DNA of 64,000 nt from assembly GCA_023425025.1 (NCBI GenBank), contig JAFADG010000058.1, forward strand, positions 1-64,000, read 5' to 3'. A program made the position numbers and the translations under genes. The notes under the pieces are model-generated. The model saw only the letters and a list, made by a program, of their open reading frames with translations. It did no database searches and was not told where the DNA came from. Source of the DNA: Bacillota bacterium (lineage in GTDB: Bacteria > Bacillota > Clostridia > Christensenellales > Aristaeellaceae). Positions 42,104 to 50,171 of the stretch are shown here, in pieces. Position 1 is the stretch's first letter. Each line of letters opens with the position of its first letter.

Positions 42104-42123
42104 GCGCGACGCTATTGTCGCGC
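42104..42123. promoter_or_regulatory. Hairpin in the pckA upstream region
   Basis: GCGCGAC-gctatt-GTCGCGC, a perfect stem 34 bases before the start codon and next to the larger palindrome. It may be part of the mRNA leader. Confidence 0.5.
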
Positions 42124-42126
42124 TCC

Positions 42127-42146
42127 GTTTTGTCAGCTGACAAAAC
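42127..42146. promoter_or_regulatory. Perfect 20-base palindrome upstream of pckA (candidate operator)
   Basis: GTTTTGTCAGCTGACAAAAC has two-fold symmetry without a loop, as expected of a dimeric regulator's site rather than an RNA hairpin. It sits about 57 bases before the pckA start. No regulator gene is adjacent. Confidence 0.6.
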
Positions 42147-42328
42147 AGAACAATTTATCCCTAATTCTTATGATTCGGTATGCTCCTCTGCATTCCCTGC
42201 CATTGTTAAAAAATAATTTATAACATTTGTACTGCTTTTCCAAGAAAAAAGCCTGCGGGACAGCAAACCGAAAGCGATATAAAATGTAACACATATTGTT
42301 TTGAAATGCAATATATATGCAGAAAAAA

Positions 42329-42362
42329 CAAAAAATTCTGCCGAAAACGCAGTTTTCAGCAG
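42329..42362 (-). terminator. Terminator after rsmA
   Basis: CTGCtGAAAAC pairs with GTTTTCgGCAG on the minus strand, followed by AATTTTTTG, about 55 bases past the stop. It separates rsmA from pckA. Confidence 0.8.
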
Positions 42363-42417
42363 AACGCGATTCATATTTTTAATCCAGGTCTCAAAGCTCC
42401 TTCCAAACCGCCTCTTC

Positions 42418-43263
42418 CTATTTGGATGTTCCGGCGGCGTCATACGCGTTGGCCAGCGCGGCAAAGGTGCGCAAATCCAGCGTTTCCCCGCGCACGCGCT
42501 CGTCCAAACCGCAGGAGGAAAGCAGCGCCGAAGCCGCTTCCCGCGGCATGGAAAAGGCGGATTGCAGGTTGTTGAGCATGGTTTTCCGGCGCATGAGGAA
42601 GGCGGCGCCCGCCACGCGAAAGAAAGTGGCCTCGTTTTTGACCGCCACCGGGGGCGCTTGCAAAAAAGGCATCACCACAAAAGCGCTGTCCACCTTGGGC
42701 GGCGGCGTAAAAGCCGCCGCCGGCACGATTCTGGCAACATACGGCCGGCAATGGTATTGGGCGCGCACCGCCAGCATGCCGTATTCGTCTGTGCCGGGCC
42801 TGGCCATGATCTTGTCCGCCACCTCCTTTTGCACCATCACTGCCAGCAACTTGATGGGCAGCGTACCGTTCAAAAGCAGCGTCAAAAGCGGGGACGTAAT
42901 GTAATACGGTATGTTGGCGACTACGCAAAACCGCTCTCCCAGCGGCGCTGTTATTTCCCTGAGGTTGCTCTTGAGCACATCGCCCTGCACCACCGTCACA
43001 TTGCTGTGTGCCGCAAGCGTGACCCGCAAAATGGGCAGCAGCGCTTCATCCAGCTCCAGCGCGATCACCTGCCTGCACACTTTTGCAAGCAGCGCCGTCA
43101 TACTGCCGCTGCCGGGGCCGATCTCCAGCACGCCGTCCTCCGCCGTAACGCCGGAGGCGTCCACCAGCTCCTGCAACAGTGCCTCGTCATACAAAAAGTT
43201 CTGACCCAGCCCTTTTTTATAGCGGAACTGGCTGTCCCGTATCACCTGCTTTGCCTTGCTCAC
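42418..43263 (-). CDS. rsmA: 16S rRNA dimethyladenosine transferase
   Basis: KsgA/RsmA dimethylates two adjacent adenosines near the 3' end of 16S rRNA as a late assembly check. The 281-residue product has GLGQNFLYDEALLQELVDA at the start, the SAM motif VLEIGPGSGSMTALL, IALELDEALLPIL, and the catalytic NIPYYITSPLL. FTPPPKVDSAFVVMPF is the C-terminal family motif. It begins 20 bases upstream of nothing recognised and is followed by its own terminator, so it is monocistronic here. Confidence 0.97.
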   Translation of the reverse strand: MSKAKQVIRDSQFRYKKGLGQNFLYDEALLQELVDASGVTAEDGVLEIGPGSGSMTALLAKVCRQVIALELDEALLPILRVTLAAHSNVTVVQGDVLKSNLREITAPLGERFCVVANIPYYITSPLLTLLLNGTLPIKLLAVMVQKEVADKIMARPGTDEYGMLAVRAQYHCRPYVARIVPAAAFTPPPKVDSAFVVMPFLQAPPVAVKNEATFFRVAGAAFLMRRKTMLNNLQSAFSMPREAASALLSSCGLDERVRGETLDLRTFAALANAYDAAGTSK

Positions 43264-43358
43264 AGTCCGTCTCCTTTACGCCGCGCCGTTTACACGCAGA
43301 TTTTTCCATGTTATACTATATCCGATATTTTTCGTGTATATTTGAGGAGGGAAAACCC

Positions 43359-44501
43359 ATGTCCGAGCTGCAAAAAACCCGGGAATCCGCCAGCACCTTT
43401 GCCTGTCCCGGCTGCGGCGGCCGGGCCGTGTTCGACCCTGAAACGCAAAACCTCAAATGCCCCTACTGCGGCGCCGAATCGCCGGTGGAAAAGATCGTCG
43501 AGCAGCCGCAGGAATACGATATACACGGCGCTCCCACGCAGGAGCAAAAGGATTGGGGCGTTACCGTGCGCGTGATCCGCTGCCAGGGCTGCGGCGCGGA
43601 AACGGTGCTGGAGACACACGCCACCGCCGAACTGTGCGCCTTTTGCGGCAGCCCCCACGTGCTGGACGACCAGTCGGAAGCCGGCATCGCCCCGGAAAGC
43701 GTGATCCCCTTCCAAACGACGCAGGCGCAGGCCGTGTCTTCCTTCCGCAAGTGGCTGAACCGGCGCTGGTTCGCTCCCTCCAAGGCAAAGCGCATGGCCA
43801 CGTTGAGCAAGATCTCCGGCGTGTACATGCCCCACTGGACGTACGACGCCGAAACCACCTCCCTGTATGTTGGCCAGGAAGGGCACCACTATTACGTAAC
43901 CGTGCCTGTTACCGTCACTAGGGACGGCAAGCAGGTAACGGAGATGCGCCAGGAGCAGCGCACCCGCTGGTCGCCTACCCGCGGCATTGTGCAAAACGAC
44001 TTTGACGACGTGCTGGTGGCCGGCAGCCGCCGGCTGGAGGAGCATTTGCTTTCCCGGGTTCGGCCCTTTGACCTGCAAAGGCTGTGCCGCTATCAGGCCG
44101 GATTTTTGAGCGGCTTCCTCAGCGAAAAGCCCTCTGTCAGCCTAAACGAAGGCTGGGAAACGGCCCAGGCGGAAATCGACGCCGCCATGCGGGAGTTGGC
44201 CCGGCGGGATATTCTGCGCCGTGCCGATGAGGCCCAGGTGACGAGCATCCGGTCCGAGCACCGCAACGTGCGCTACAAGCTGACGCTGCTGCCCATGTGG
44301 CTGTCGTCCTTCACCTACAACAGCAAAGCCTTCCATGTGCTTATCAACGGCCAGACGGGCAAAGCCGGCGGTCAGGCCCCGGTCAGCCCCTGGCGCGTGC
44401 TTATCGCCGTCATCGCCGGCCTTGCGGTGCTGGGCGGGCTGTACCTGCTGTTTGCAAGCGGGGAAGGCGCGAATGTCACCTACTATACGCCCGGCTTTTA
44501 A
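43359..44501 (+). CDS. Zinc-ribbon (TFIIB-type) membrane-anchored protein
   Basis: A 380-residue protein with two N-terminal zinc ribbons: CPGCGGRAVF..LKCPYCGAE (about 16-40) and CQGCGAE..LCAFCGSP (about 73-98). A beta-rich middle follows (ISGVYMPHWTYDAETTSLYV, VGQEGHHYYVTV), and one helix lies near the C-terminus (RVLIAVIAGLAVLGGLYLLF, about 346-365). This domain set is widespread in Firmicutes without assigned function. GAGGAGGG precedes the ATG. Its stop overlaps the convergent alkX stop by 4 bases. Confidence 0.85.
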   Translation: MSELQKTRESASTFACPGCGGRAVFDPETQNLKCPYCGAESPVEKIVEQPQEYDIHGAPTQEQKDWGVTVRVIRCQGCGAETVLETHATAELCAFCGSPHVLDDQSEAGIAPESVIPFQTTQAQAVSSFRKWLNRRWFAPSKAKRMATLSKISGVYMPHWTYDAETTSLYVGQEGHHYYVTVPVTVTRDGKQVTEMRQEQRTRWSPTRGIVQNDFDDVLVAGSRRLEEHLLSRVRPFDLQRLCRYQAGFLSGFLSEKPSVSLNEGWETAQAEIDAAMRELARRDILRRADEAQVTSIRSEHRNVRYKLTLLPMWLSSFTYNSKAFHVLINGQTGKAGGQAPVSPWRVLIAVIAGLAVLGGLYLLFASGEGANVTYYTPGF

Positions 44502-45667
44502 GCAGGCCCCGGCCAGATCACCGTCTTTACCAGCTGGAATGCCGCAAACTCCTTGAGGCATTTGTTCAAAGCCCGCTTGTCGGGCTTTTTTCCTTTCTCC
44601 GGCCAATAGCCCATCACCCGCAGCGCATCCTGTTTGCGGTCGGTTTCCAGCTCGATGCGGCCAACAATTTCCTCCCCTTGAAGCACCGGCAGCACATAGT
44701 AGCCGTACTGCCGCTGCTCCCTGGGGGTGTAGATTTCCCAGCGGTAATAAAAATCAAACAGCGCTTCCAGCAGCTTTCTGTCCCAGAGCATGTTGTCCAG
44801 CGGCGCCAATACCTGCGTTCTTGGCAAAAGCGCCTCGTCCGATACCGCCTTTTGTAAAAGCGCCTCGTCGGCTGTCAGTATGTACAGCGGTTCCTTGATG
44901 CCTTCCACAAAAAGGGGCATGATTTCCTTTCTGCCCAAAAGCAGGTCAAAGAGCGCTTTGCGGCAATCTGTTTTCCGGTCCGGCAAACCAAGATACGCGT
45001 CCGACGCCTTGTTCCACAGCATGCCCACCCCGCCGATGCGCCGCTTCAGCCGCCACGCGCCATGCTCCATATCGTCCGGGTAAGGGTCCGGCGCATTCAG
45101 GATTTCAGCCGGGATGCAGTTTACCACAAAATCATAGGCCTTTTGCGTGCCCCGCTTGTGGTGGACGCAAAGCTCCCCGCGAAAATACAGCGCCTCCAGC
45201 ACCGCACGGGAAGCGGTGGTCGCCGCCCAGTACCAGTCCACCTTGTGCCGCGCGTCAAAATCATCGGAAAAGGAGGGACCCTTGATTTTGAGCATCTCCC
45301 GGATGGCCGGGGCTTCCTTCTCCAGCATGTCGTAGCTGCGCACCCAATCGCCGCCGTAGTCCCTGCGGATTCGGGCAAAGCAGGGCCAATCCTCCACGGG
45401 AAAGATGGCCATGTTCTTGTCCCAGTAGTCAACCAAACGGCGCTTTTGATACAGGAGGCTGTCCAGCATGGATTCGCGATACCCTTCCACCCGGGACTGC
45501 AGCACAAGGTCCGCGTTCCTGCCGCAGACATCGATGGGATCATACTGTATGCAGCCCGCCTGGCGGATGTAGGAAAGCGCCCCTGCTTCCCCGGCAAACC
45601 GTTTTTCCCCCAGCAGCCCCTGCTTCAAAAGCAAAAATCGCCTGGCGTCGCGGCGCGTTATCTGCAT
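44498..45667 (-). CDS. AlkX/YcaQ-type DNA glycosylase (winged-helix family)
   Basis: A 389-residue member of the HTH_42 (AlkZ-like) family. The E. coli relative YcaQ/AlkX unhooks DNA interstrand crosslinks. IQYDPIDVCGRNADLVLQSR holds the Q-x-D catalytic motif of the AlkX branch. DYWDKNMAIFPVEDWPCF and FDLLLGRKEIMPLFVEGIKE are conserved in the family. ILAPLDNML-type (VLAPLDNMLWDRKLLEALFD) is its best C-terminal mark. It overlaps the GNAT gene upstream by about 10 bases. Lesion specificity is not predictable. Confidence 0.9.
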   Translation of the reverse strand: MQITRRDARRFLLLKQGLLGEKRFAGEAGALSYIRQAGCIQYDPIDVCGRNADLVLQSRVEGYRESMLDSLLYQKRRLVDYWDKNMAIFPVEDWPCFARIRRDYGGDWVRSYDMLEKEAPAIREMLKIKGPSFSDDFDARHKVDWYWAATTASRAVLEALYFRGELCVHHKRGTQKAYDFVVNCIPAEILNAPDPYPDDMEHGAWRLKRRIGGVGMLWNKASDAYLGLPDRKTDCRKALFDLLLGRKEIMPLFVEGIKEPLYILTADEALLQKAVSDEALLPRTQVLAPLDNMLWDRKLLEALFDFYYRWEIYTPREQRQYGYYVLPVLQGEEIVGRIELETDRKQDALRVMGYWPEKGKKPDKRALNKCLKEFAAFQLVKTVIWPGPA

Positions 45668-46191
45668 GGCTGCACCTCCCCCGAATACAGATAGCAGCGG
45701 CAGAGATGCTCCCCGACAAAGGCCTGCTTTTTCTTTTCCCACTGATATACGTATCCCGCTTTTTCCAACACCCTTCGGGACGGGAGGTTGTCCGCCATGA
45801 GGATGGCCCATATGCCCGCCAGTGAAAAATGGCTGGCTGCCCACCCGGAAAAGGCGGCGACTGCCTCGGCGGCATACCCTTTTCCCTGCTGGGCCATGGC
45901 GACGGCATAGCCGATCTCCACACCTTCCTCAATATGGCTTAATCCCACGTGGCCGATGAGTTCGCCCGTCTCTTTGATCGCGACACCCAGCACCAACGGC
46001 CACTCCCCCTTTTCCGCCTTGTCCTTCAAAAACGCGGCGACCTTCACCGCTTCTTCCATAGAATCATATACCTGGTCAGGCATGCGCTGCTTTAGTGTTT
46101 CCTCCCGGCTCATGCGAAAAACCGCCTCCGCATCCTCCATTGCAAAAGGACGAAGCAGAAGGCGCTCTGTCGTCAAGGAATGATTGATCAT
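45658..46191 (-). CDS. GNAT family N-acetyltransferase (RimJ/RimL type)
   Basis: A 177-residue protein of the RimJ/RimL-like branch: TTERLLLRPFAMEDAEAVFR at the N-terminus, IGHVGLSHIEEGVEIGYAVA, and the acetyl-CoA site AQQGKGYAAEAVAAF. The substrate may be a protein N-terminus or a small amine. The ATG shares one base with the preceding stop (TGATG), and GGGAGG lies 10 bases upstream. It belongs to the dnaX-GNAT-GNAT-alkX run. Confidence 0.9.
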   Translation of the reverse strand: MINHSLTTERLLLRPFAMEDAEAVFRMSREETLKQRMPDQVYDSMEEAVKVAAFLKDKAEKGEWPLVLGVAIKETGELIGHVGLSHIEEGVEIGYAVAMAQQGKGYAAEAVAAFSGWAASHFSLAGIWAILMADNLPSRRVLEKAGYVYQWEKKKQAFVGEHLCRCYLYSGEVQPCR

Positions 46192-46970
46192 CAAAAAGAA
46201 ACCTCCCAAGTGTCATAGGGCCTTTTCAGCGTGTAGCCCAGCTTTTGTGCAAGTTGAAGGGATGCCGGATTTGCCGCGTCCCAGGACGGGTGAACGCCTT
46301 TGACCAGGCAGTCAAGGATCAGTTTCGCGCAGCAGGCGGCCGCCAAACCCCGGCGGCGCATATCATCCCTTGTATCCGTTTGTATCTCAATGCCGCCGTT
46401 ATACACCACATAGGAGGATGCACCCGCAATCGGTTCACCATCCAACAGGGCGGCTACGCCAATGCCACGCTTTGCATAATCCGTGGCATCGCGGAATTGG
46501 GAGCACCAATCCCGGCTCCACGCCTCGCCCATGGCTTTTTCATACAGTCCGGCATCAATGGGTTTTAAATTAAACGCATCAGAGAGGGATTGCGCAATCG
46601 CCGTCAGCTTTGCTGTATCAAATGCCGCCTTTGCCTCCACCGCATAGCGCGTGCCGTCGGTCATCGCCTTGGGATGCCAATAAGCGACATGTTCCCGCCA
46701 GCCCATTTGCGCCGGGACCAGCCATGTTTTCCCTTTTGTGAGCGCCAGCTTGCCGGCCAGGTGCCTGGCGGCCGGGCTCCAAAAATTCCCGCCGAAGCAG
46801 GCAAAATCCCCAATGCAGATGATGGCCGCTCCCGGCATCACCGGATGGTCGCCATACGCCTCGCCCATGCACCCATCCAAACAGGAGCGCACTAGCCCGT
46901 TTGGCTCCGGAAACAAAGCGGCCAAACGCATCCGCCTGTCCGCGGGTATGGAAAACACTGCCTGAAGCAA
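46191..46970 (-). CDS. GNAT acetyltransferase (PF12746-like)
   Basis: A 259-residue protein with an N-terminal domain unlike standard GNATs and a C-terminal GNAT fold (DTRDDMRRRGLAAACCAKLI with the acetyl-CoA loop; HPSWDAANPASLQLAQKLGY). The layout matches the GNAT_acetyltran family of Firmicutes, with no known substrate. It starts 1 base after the dnaX stop and overlaps the next GNAT by 1 base, so it is translationally coupled to both. Confidence 0.87.
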   Translation of the reverse strand: MLQAVFSIPADRRMRLAALFPEPNGLVRSCLDGCMGEAYGDHPVMPGAAIICIGDFACFGGNFWSPAARHLAGKLALTKGKTWLVPAQMGWREHVAYWHPKAMTDGTRYAVEAKAAFDTAKLTAIAQSLSDAFNLKPIDAGLYEKAMGEAWSRDWCSQFRDATDYAKRGIGVAALLDGEPIAGASSYVVYNGGIEIQTDTRDDMRRRGLAAACCAKLILDCLVKGVHPSWDAANPASLQLAQKLGYTLKRPYDTWEVSF

Positions 46971-46971
46971 G

Positions 46972-48585
46972 CTATTCCTCCTCTATTTGCACCTTGTCCC
47001 GGCCAAAGTCGGCAATCAGCTCCTGCACCAGGTTCTTTTCCCGGCGCTCCTGCTGGGGATCGTTTCCCTCAGCCGATACGGCTTCAAACTGCATGCGGGC
47101 GCCGGTGATCTCCAAAAGCGCCGCGGAAACAGCCGCCCTGCGCACATCGCCGTTCAAATATTTGATGGCAAAGGAATTTGTTTTTGGCACTACGGCCCGG
47201 CATACATTGTCCTTTATGCCGCCAAAGGCGCAGGAGGCCAATTGGGCAAACAGGCTGGCATCCGACTTTTTCAGGCTTTGCAGCATCAGGTCCCAGATTT
47301 TCTGGGGCGGAAGCGCTGGGTCCCCGGCTCTTTTTTCCGCTGCCGGAGCCTTCGGGGCCGCCGGCTGGGCCGTAGGTTCCGGAGCGGCCGGCTTCGCGGC
47401 GGCAGGTGAAGCCGCCGCCGGCACGGCGACGGCGCCGTTTTGCACCTTGCGTTCCAGCTCGGCCACCCGCTCCAGCAAATCCTCCACGCTGCTTTCCCCG
47501 GCCGGCAGGCAGGCCTTTACCGCGGCGGCCTCCAAAGCGATTCGTGGCGAAGACGCCCACTTGATTTCCGTTTCCACCCGCATAAACAAATCCAGCAGAC
47601 GCAAGAGCTTATTGGGTGTAAACTGCGCCGCCTGCGCGGTATAGGCCGCCGCGTCCTCCGCCGTGATTTCCAGCAGAGATCCGACCTCCGCCCCGCAGGA
47701 TGCGGCCATCAGCAGCGCCCGCAGATGATAGGCCATATCCCTGGCAAACACCTGGGGCTCCCGGCCGGCGCGCATCAGCTGGTCCACATGAAGCATGGTC
47801 CTTTGCACATCACCCTTCCCCAGAGCGTCGGCAAAGGTGAACAAAAAGGGCTTGTCCGCCGTGCCCAAAACGCCGCGCACCAATTCCTCCGTCACCTGTT
47901 CCCCATGCCCCATGCACATATCCAGTATGCTCAGCGCGTCGCGCATGCCGCCTTCCGCCGCCCTGGCGATCAGGGACAGCGCATTGTCCGTGGCATCCGC
48001 CCCGGCCCGCTGCACGGCTTCCCGAAGCCGTCCGGCGATCTGCTGGGCGGGGATCCGCCCGAAATCAAACCGCTGGCAGCGGGAAAGCACCGTGGCCGGC
48101 AGCTTCTGCGGCTCGGTGGTGGCCAGTATAAATACCACATGAGCCGGCGGCTCCTCCAGGGTCTTTAGCAGCGCGTTGAAAGCCGCGCCGGTGAGCATGT
48201 GCACCTCGTCGATGATATATACCTTAAACCTGCCCGTTTGGGGCGGATACTTCACTTTTTCCCGAAGGTCGCGTATTTCGTCCACGCCGTTGTTGCTGGC
48301 GGCGTCGATTTCCACCACGTCCAGGCTGGTTTCTTCCTTCAGGCCCATGCATACGCTGCACACCCCGCAGGGATCGCCTTCCACGGGCGATTGGCAATTC
48401 ACGGCCCGGGCCATGATTTTGGCCGTGCTCGTTTTGCCTGTCCCCCGGCTGCCGCAAAAAAGATAGGCATGGGCAATGCGCCCCGACGCCACCTGGTTCC
48501 GAAGGGTTTTGACAATGGCCTCCTGGCCGACCATCTGCGAAAACGTGGCGGGCCGCCACTGTCTGTACAAAGCCTGATATGCCAT
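46972..48585 (-). CDS. dnaX: DNA polymerase III subunits gamma/tau
   Basis: The clamp-loader ATPase that also holds the replicase together. The 537-residue product has Walker A FCGSRGTGKTSTAK, the four-cysteine zinc module CQSPVEGDPCGVCSVC, Walker B YIIDEVHML, and sensor-1 LSRCQRFDF. An Ala/Pro linker (about 385-430) precedes the tau C-terminal domain. GGAGG precedes the ATG. The usual dnaX followers (yaaK/recR) are not next to it here; the following genes are two acetyltransferases and AlkX. Confidence 0.97.
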   Translation of the reverse strand: MAYQALYRQWRPATFSQMVGQEAIVKTLRNQVASGRIAHAYLFCGSRGTGKTSTAKIMARAVNCQSPVEGDPCGVCSVCMGLKEETSLDVVEIDAASNNGVDEIRDLREKVKYPPQTGRFKVYIIDEVHMLTGAAFNALLKTLEEPPAHVVFILATTEPQKLPATVLSRCQRFDFGRIPAQQIAGRLREAVQRAGADATDNALSLIARAAEGGMRDALSILDMCMGHGEQVTEELVRGVLGTADKPFLFTFADALGKGDVQRTMLHVDQLMRAGREPQVFARDMAYHLRALLMAASCGAEVGSLLEITAEDAAAYTAQAAQFTPNKLLRLLDLFMRVETEIKWASSPRIALEAAAVKACLPAGESSVEDLLERVAELERKVQNGAVAVPAAASPAAAKPAAPEPTAQPAAPKAPAAEKRAGDPALPPQKIWDLMLQSLKKSDASLFAQLASCAFGGIKDNVCRAVVPKTNSFAIKYLNGDVRRAAVSAALLEITGARMQFEAVSAEGNDPQQERREKNLVQELIADFGRDKVQIEEE

Positions 48586-48712
48586 GGCTGCCTCCCGTAA
48601 CGGTATTCCTTTTCCATTTCATTATCCCCTATTTGCCGCCTTGTTTCAAGGGGCAGGGCAAACAAACTGTGTGCAAATGAGACCCCAAGGCAGAACCATT
48701 TGGCCATCCGGG

Positions 48713-48741
48713 TTGATTTTACACCTTCTTCCTGCTATGAT
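48713..48741 (+). promoter_or_regulatory. Promoter for the MATE gene
   Basis: TTGATT, a 17-base spacer and TATGAT, about 48 bases before the start codon. Confidence 0.6.
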
Positions 48742-48788
48742 AGCAGAACATATCTTTGTTTTTGTATCATTGGAAGGAGCATTTTCTC

Positions 48789-50171
48789 ATGCACATCACC
48801 CGGGCATACCTGCGTTCTTTTGCCGGCAGTAAAGCATTTTATAAAGGCGCGCTGGCCGTCATGATCCCGGTGGTTCTCCAGCAGCTGATCAACACGCTGT
48901 TCAACGTGGTGGATACAGTCATGGTCGGTTCCCTGGGAAAAACCGCCATGAGCGCCGTCGCCGTCGCCAACAAGCCCGGCATGATCTTCAACGGCTGCAT
49001 CTTCGGCGTTACCGGGGCGGGCGGCCTTATGCTCAGCCAATACTATGGCGCCAAAGAGCACGACCAGTGCCAAAGCCTGTTTTCCCTGGAGCTTACACTG
49101 ACCTTCTTCTTTGGCACGCTGTATTTTGCGGTGCTGTATTTTTTCCCGGAGTGGGTGATGGGCATCTTTATCAACGATGGGCAAACCATTGCCGTCGGCA
49201 CAGCCTACCTGCGCATCGTCAGCTTCAGCTATTTGCCCGCCACCATATCCTCCACCTGCATTTTCTCCATGCGCGCGCTGGGCCGGAACAAAACGCCCAT
49301 GCTGATCAGCCTGGCGGCGCTGTTGATGAACGCCGGGTTCAATTATGTGTTCATGTTCGGCATGCTCGGTTTCCCCGCCATGGGGGTGGAGGGCGCCGCC
49401 CTGGGTACGCTGGTTTCGCGCACCATTGAAATGTTCCTTTACCTGGCTGTGCTGTTAAAGCGCCGCTCCTTTTTTTCCTTGCGCCTTGACGCGGTATTTC
49501 ACATACGCAAGGGCGTTGCCAAGAGCTTTTTCCGCCGGGTCTTCCCATTGGTCGGAAATGAACTTTTATGGAGCACGGGGCTGAACGTTTTCTTTTGGAC
49601 CTACACCAGGCTGGATGAACCCTCCATTCCCGCCATGGTCATCGCCGATCAAGCGTTTATGATCGGGTTTGTGCTCGCCTCAGGCGTATCCTCCGCCGTA
49701 TCCGTGCTGATCGGCACGGAATTGGGCGCCGGCCGGCTTGCGCAAGCCAAAGCAAGCTGCAAGCAGCTGTTTGCCATGGTGGTCGCCATCTCCCTGGTCT
49801 GTTCGGCGATAGGCTTTCTTTGCTCGTTCGTGTTGCCGTTCATCTTCCCGGTTGCGCCGGAGCTGCAAGCGCTTTCCACCAAACTCACCATGGTCTACAG
49901 CCTGTTCTACCCCGTCAGCTGCATGTACGGATTTTGCTTCTTCTGCCTGCGGGCCGGCGGGGATACAAAAAATGCCGCCCTGCTGGACAGCATTTATATG
50001 TGGGCGGTTCCCATACCGGTCTGCCTTGCCATGGTATATTTCGGTGTTGGAAAAATCCCCCTGGTCCTGGCGGTCGTCGTCGTTCAGACACTGATGAATG
50101 CCAAGATCGTGCTGGCGCTGCGCATTGTCCGCGGCGGGAAATGGGTCAGGAACATTACCCTGGAGGGCTAG
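48789..50171 (+). CDS. MATE family efflux transporter
   Basis: A 460-residue membrane protein with about 12 helices, a sodium- or proton-driven exporter of drugs and metabolites. The first half starts MIPVVLQQLINTLFNVVDTV and MVGSLGKTAMSAVAVANKPG, and the second half repeats the pattern (RVFPLVGNELLWSTGLNVFF). Helices are evenly spaced and hydrophobic. GGAAGGAG precedes the ATG. It converges on and overlaps the histidine kinase gene by 17 bases. Confidence 0.93.
   Translation: MHITRAYLRSFAGSKAFYKGALAVMIPVVLQQLINTLFNVVDTVMVGSLGKTAMSAVAVANKPGMIFNGCIFGVTGAGGLMLSQYYGAKEHDQCQSLFSLELTLTFFFGTLYFAVLYFFPEWVMGIFINDGQTIAVGTAYLRIVSFSYLPATISSTCIFSMRALGRNKTPMLISLAALLMNAGFNYVFMFGMLGFPAMGVEGAALGTLVSRTIEMFLYLAVLLKRRSFFSLRLDAVFHIRKGVAKSFFRRVFPLVGNELLWSTGLNVFFWTYTRLDEPSIPAMVIADQAFMIGFVLASGVSSAVSVLIGTELGAGRLAQAKASCKQLFAMVVAISLVCSAIGFLCSFVLPFIFPVAPELQALSTKLTMVYSLFYPVSCMYGFCFFCLRAGGDTKNAALLDSIYMWAVPIPVCLAMVYFGVGKIPLVLAVVVVQTLMNAKIVLALRIVRGGKWVRNITLEG

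Noticed and set aside
40331..42223. A 630-codon open frame on the plus strand opposite pckA
   Set aside because: It is the antisense shadow of pckA: low-complexity Gly/Val/His composition, no ribosome-binding site, no family motifs, whereas the minus strand gives a complete PEPCK.
48586..48788. Search for the SRP RNA gene, which often lies near dnaX in Firmicutes
   Set aside because: No GGTCAGG/GGAAGC-type SRP loop was found on either strand between dnaX and the MATE gene.
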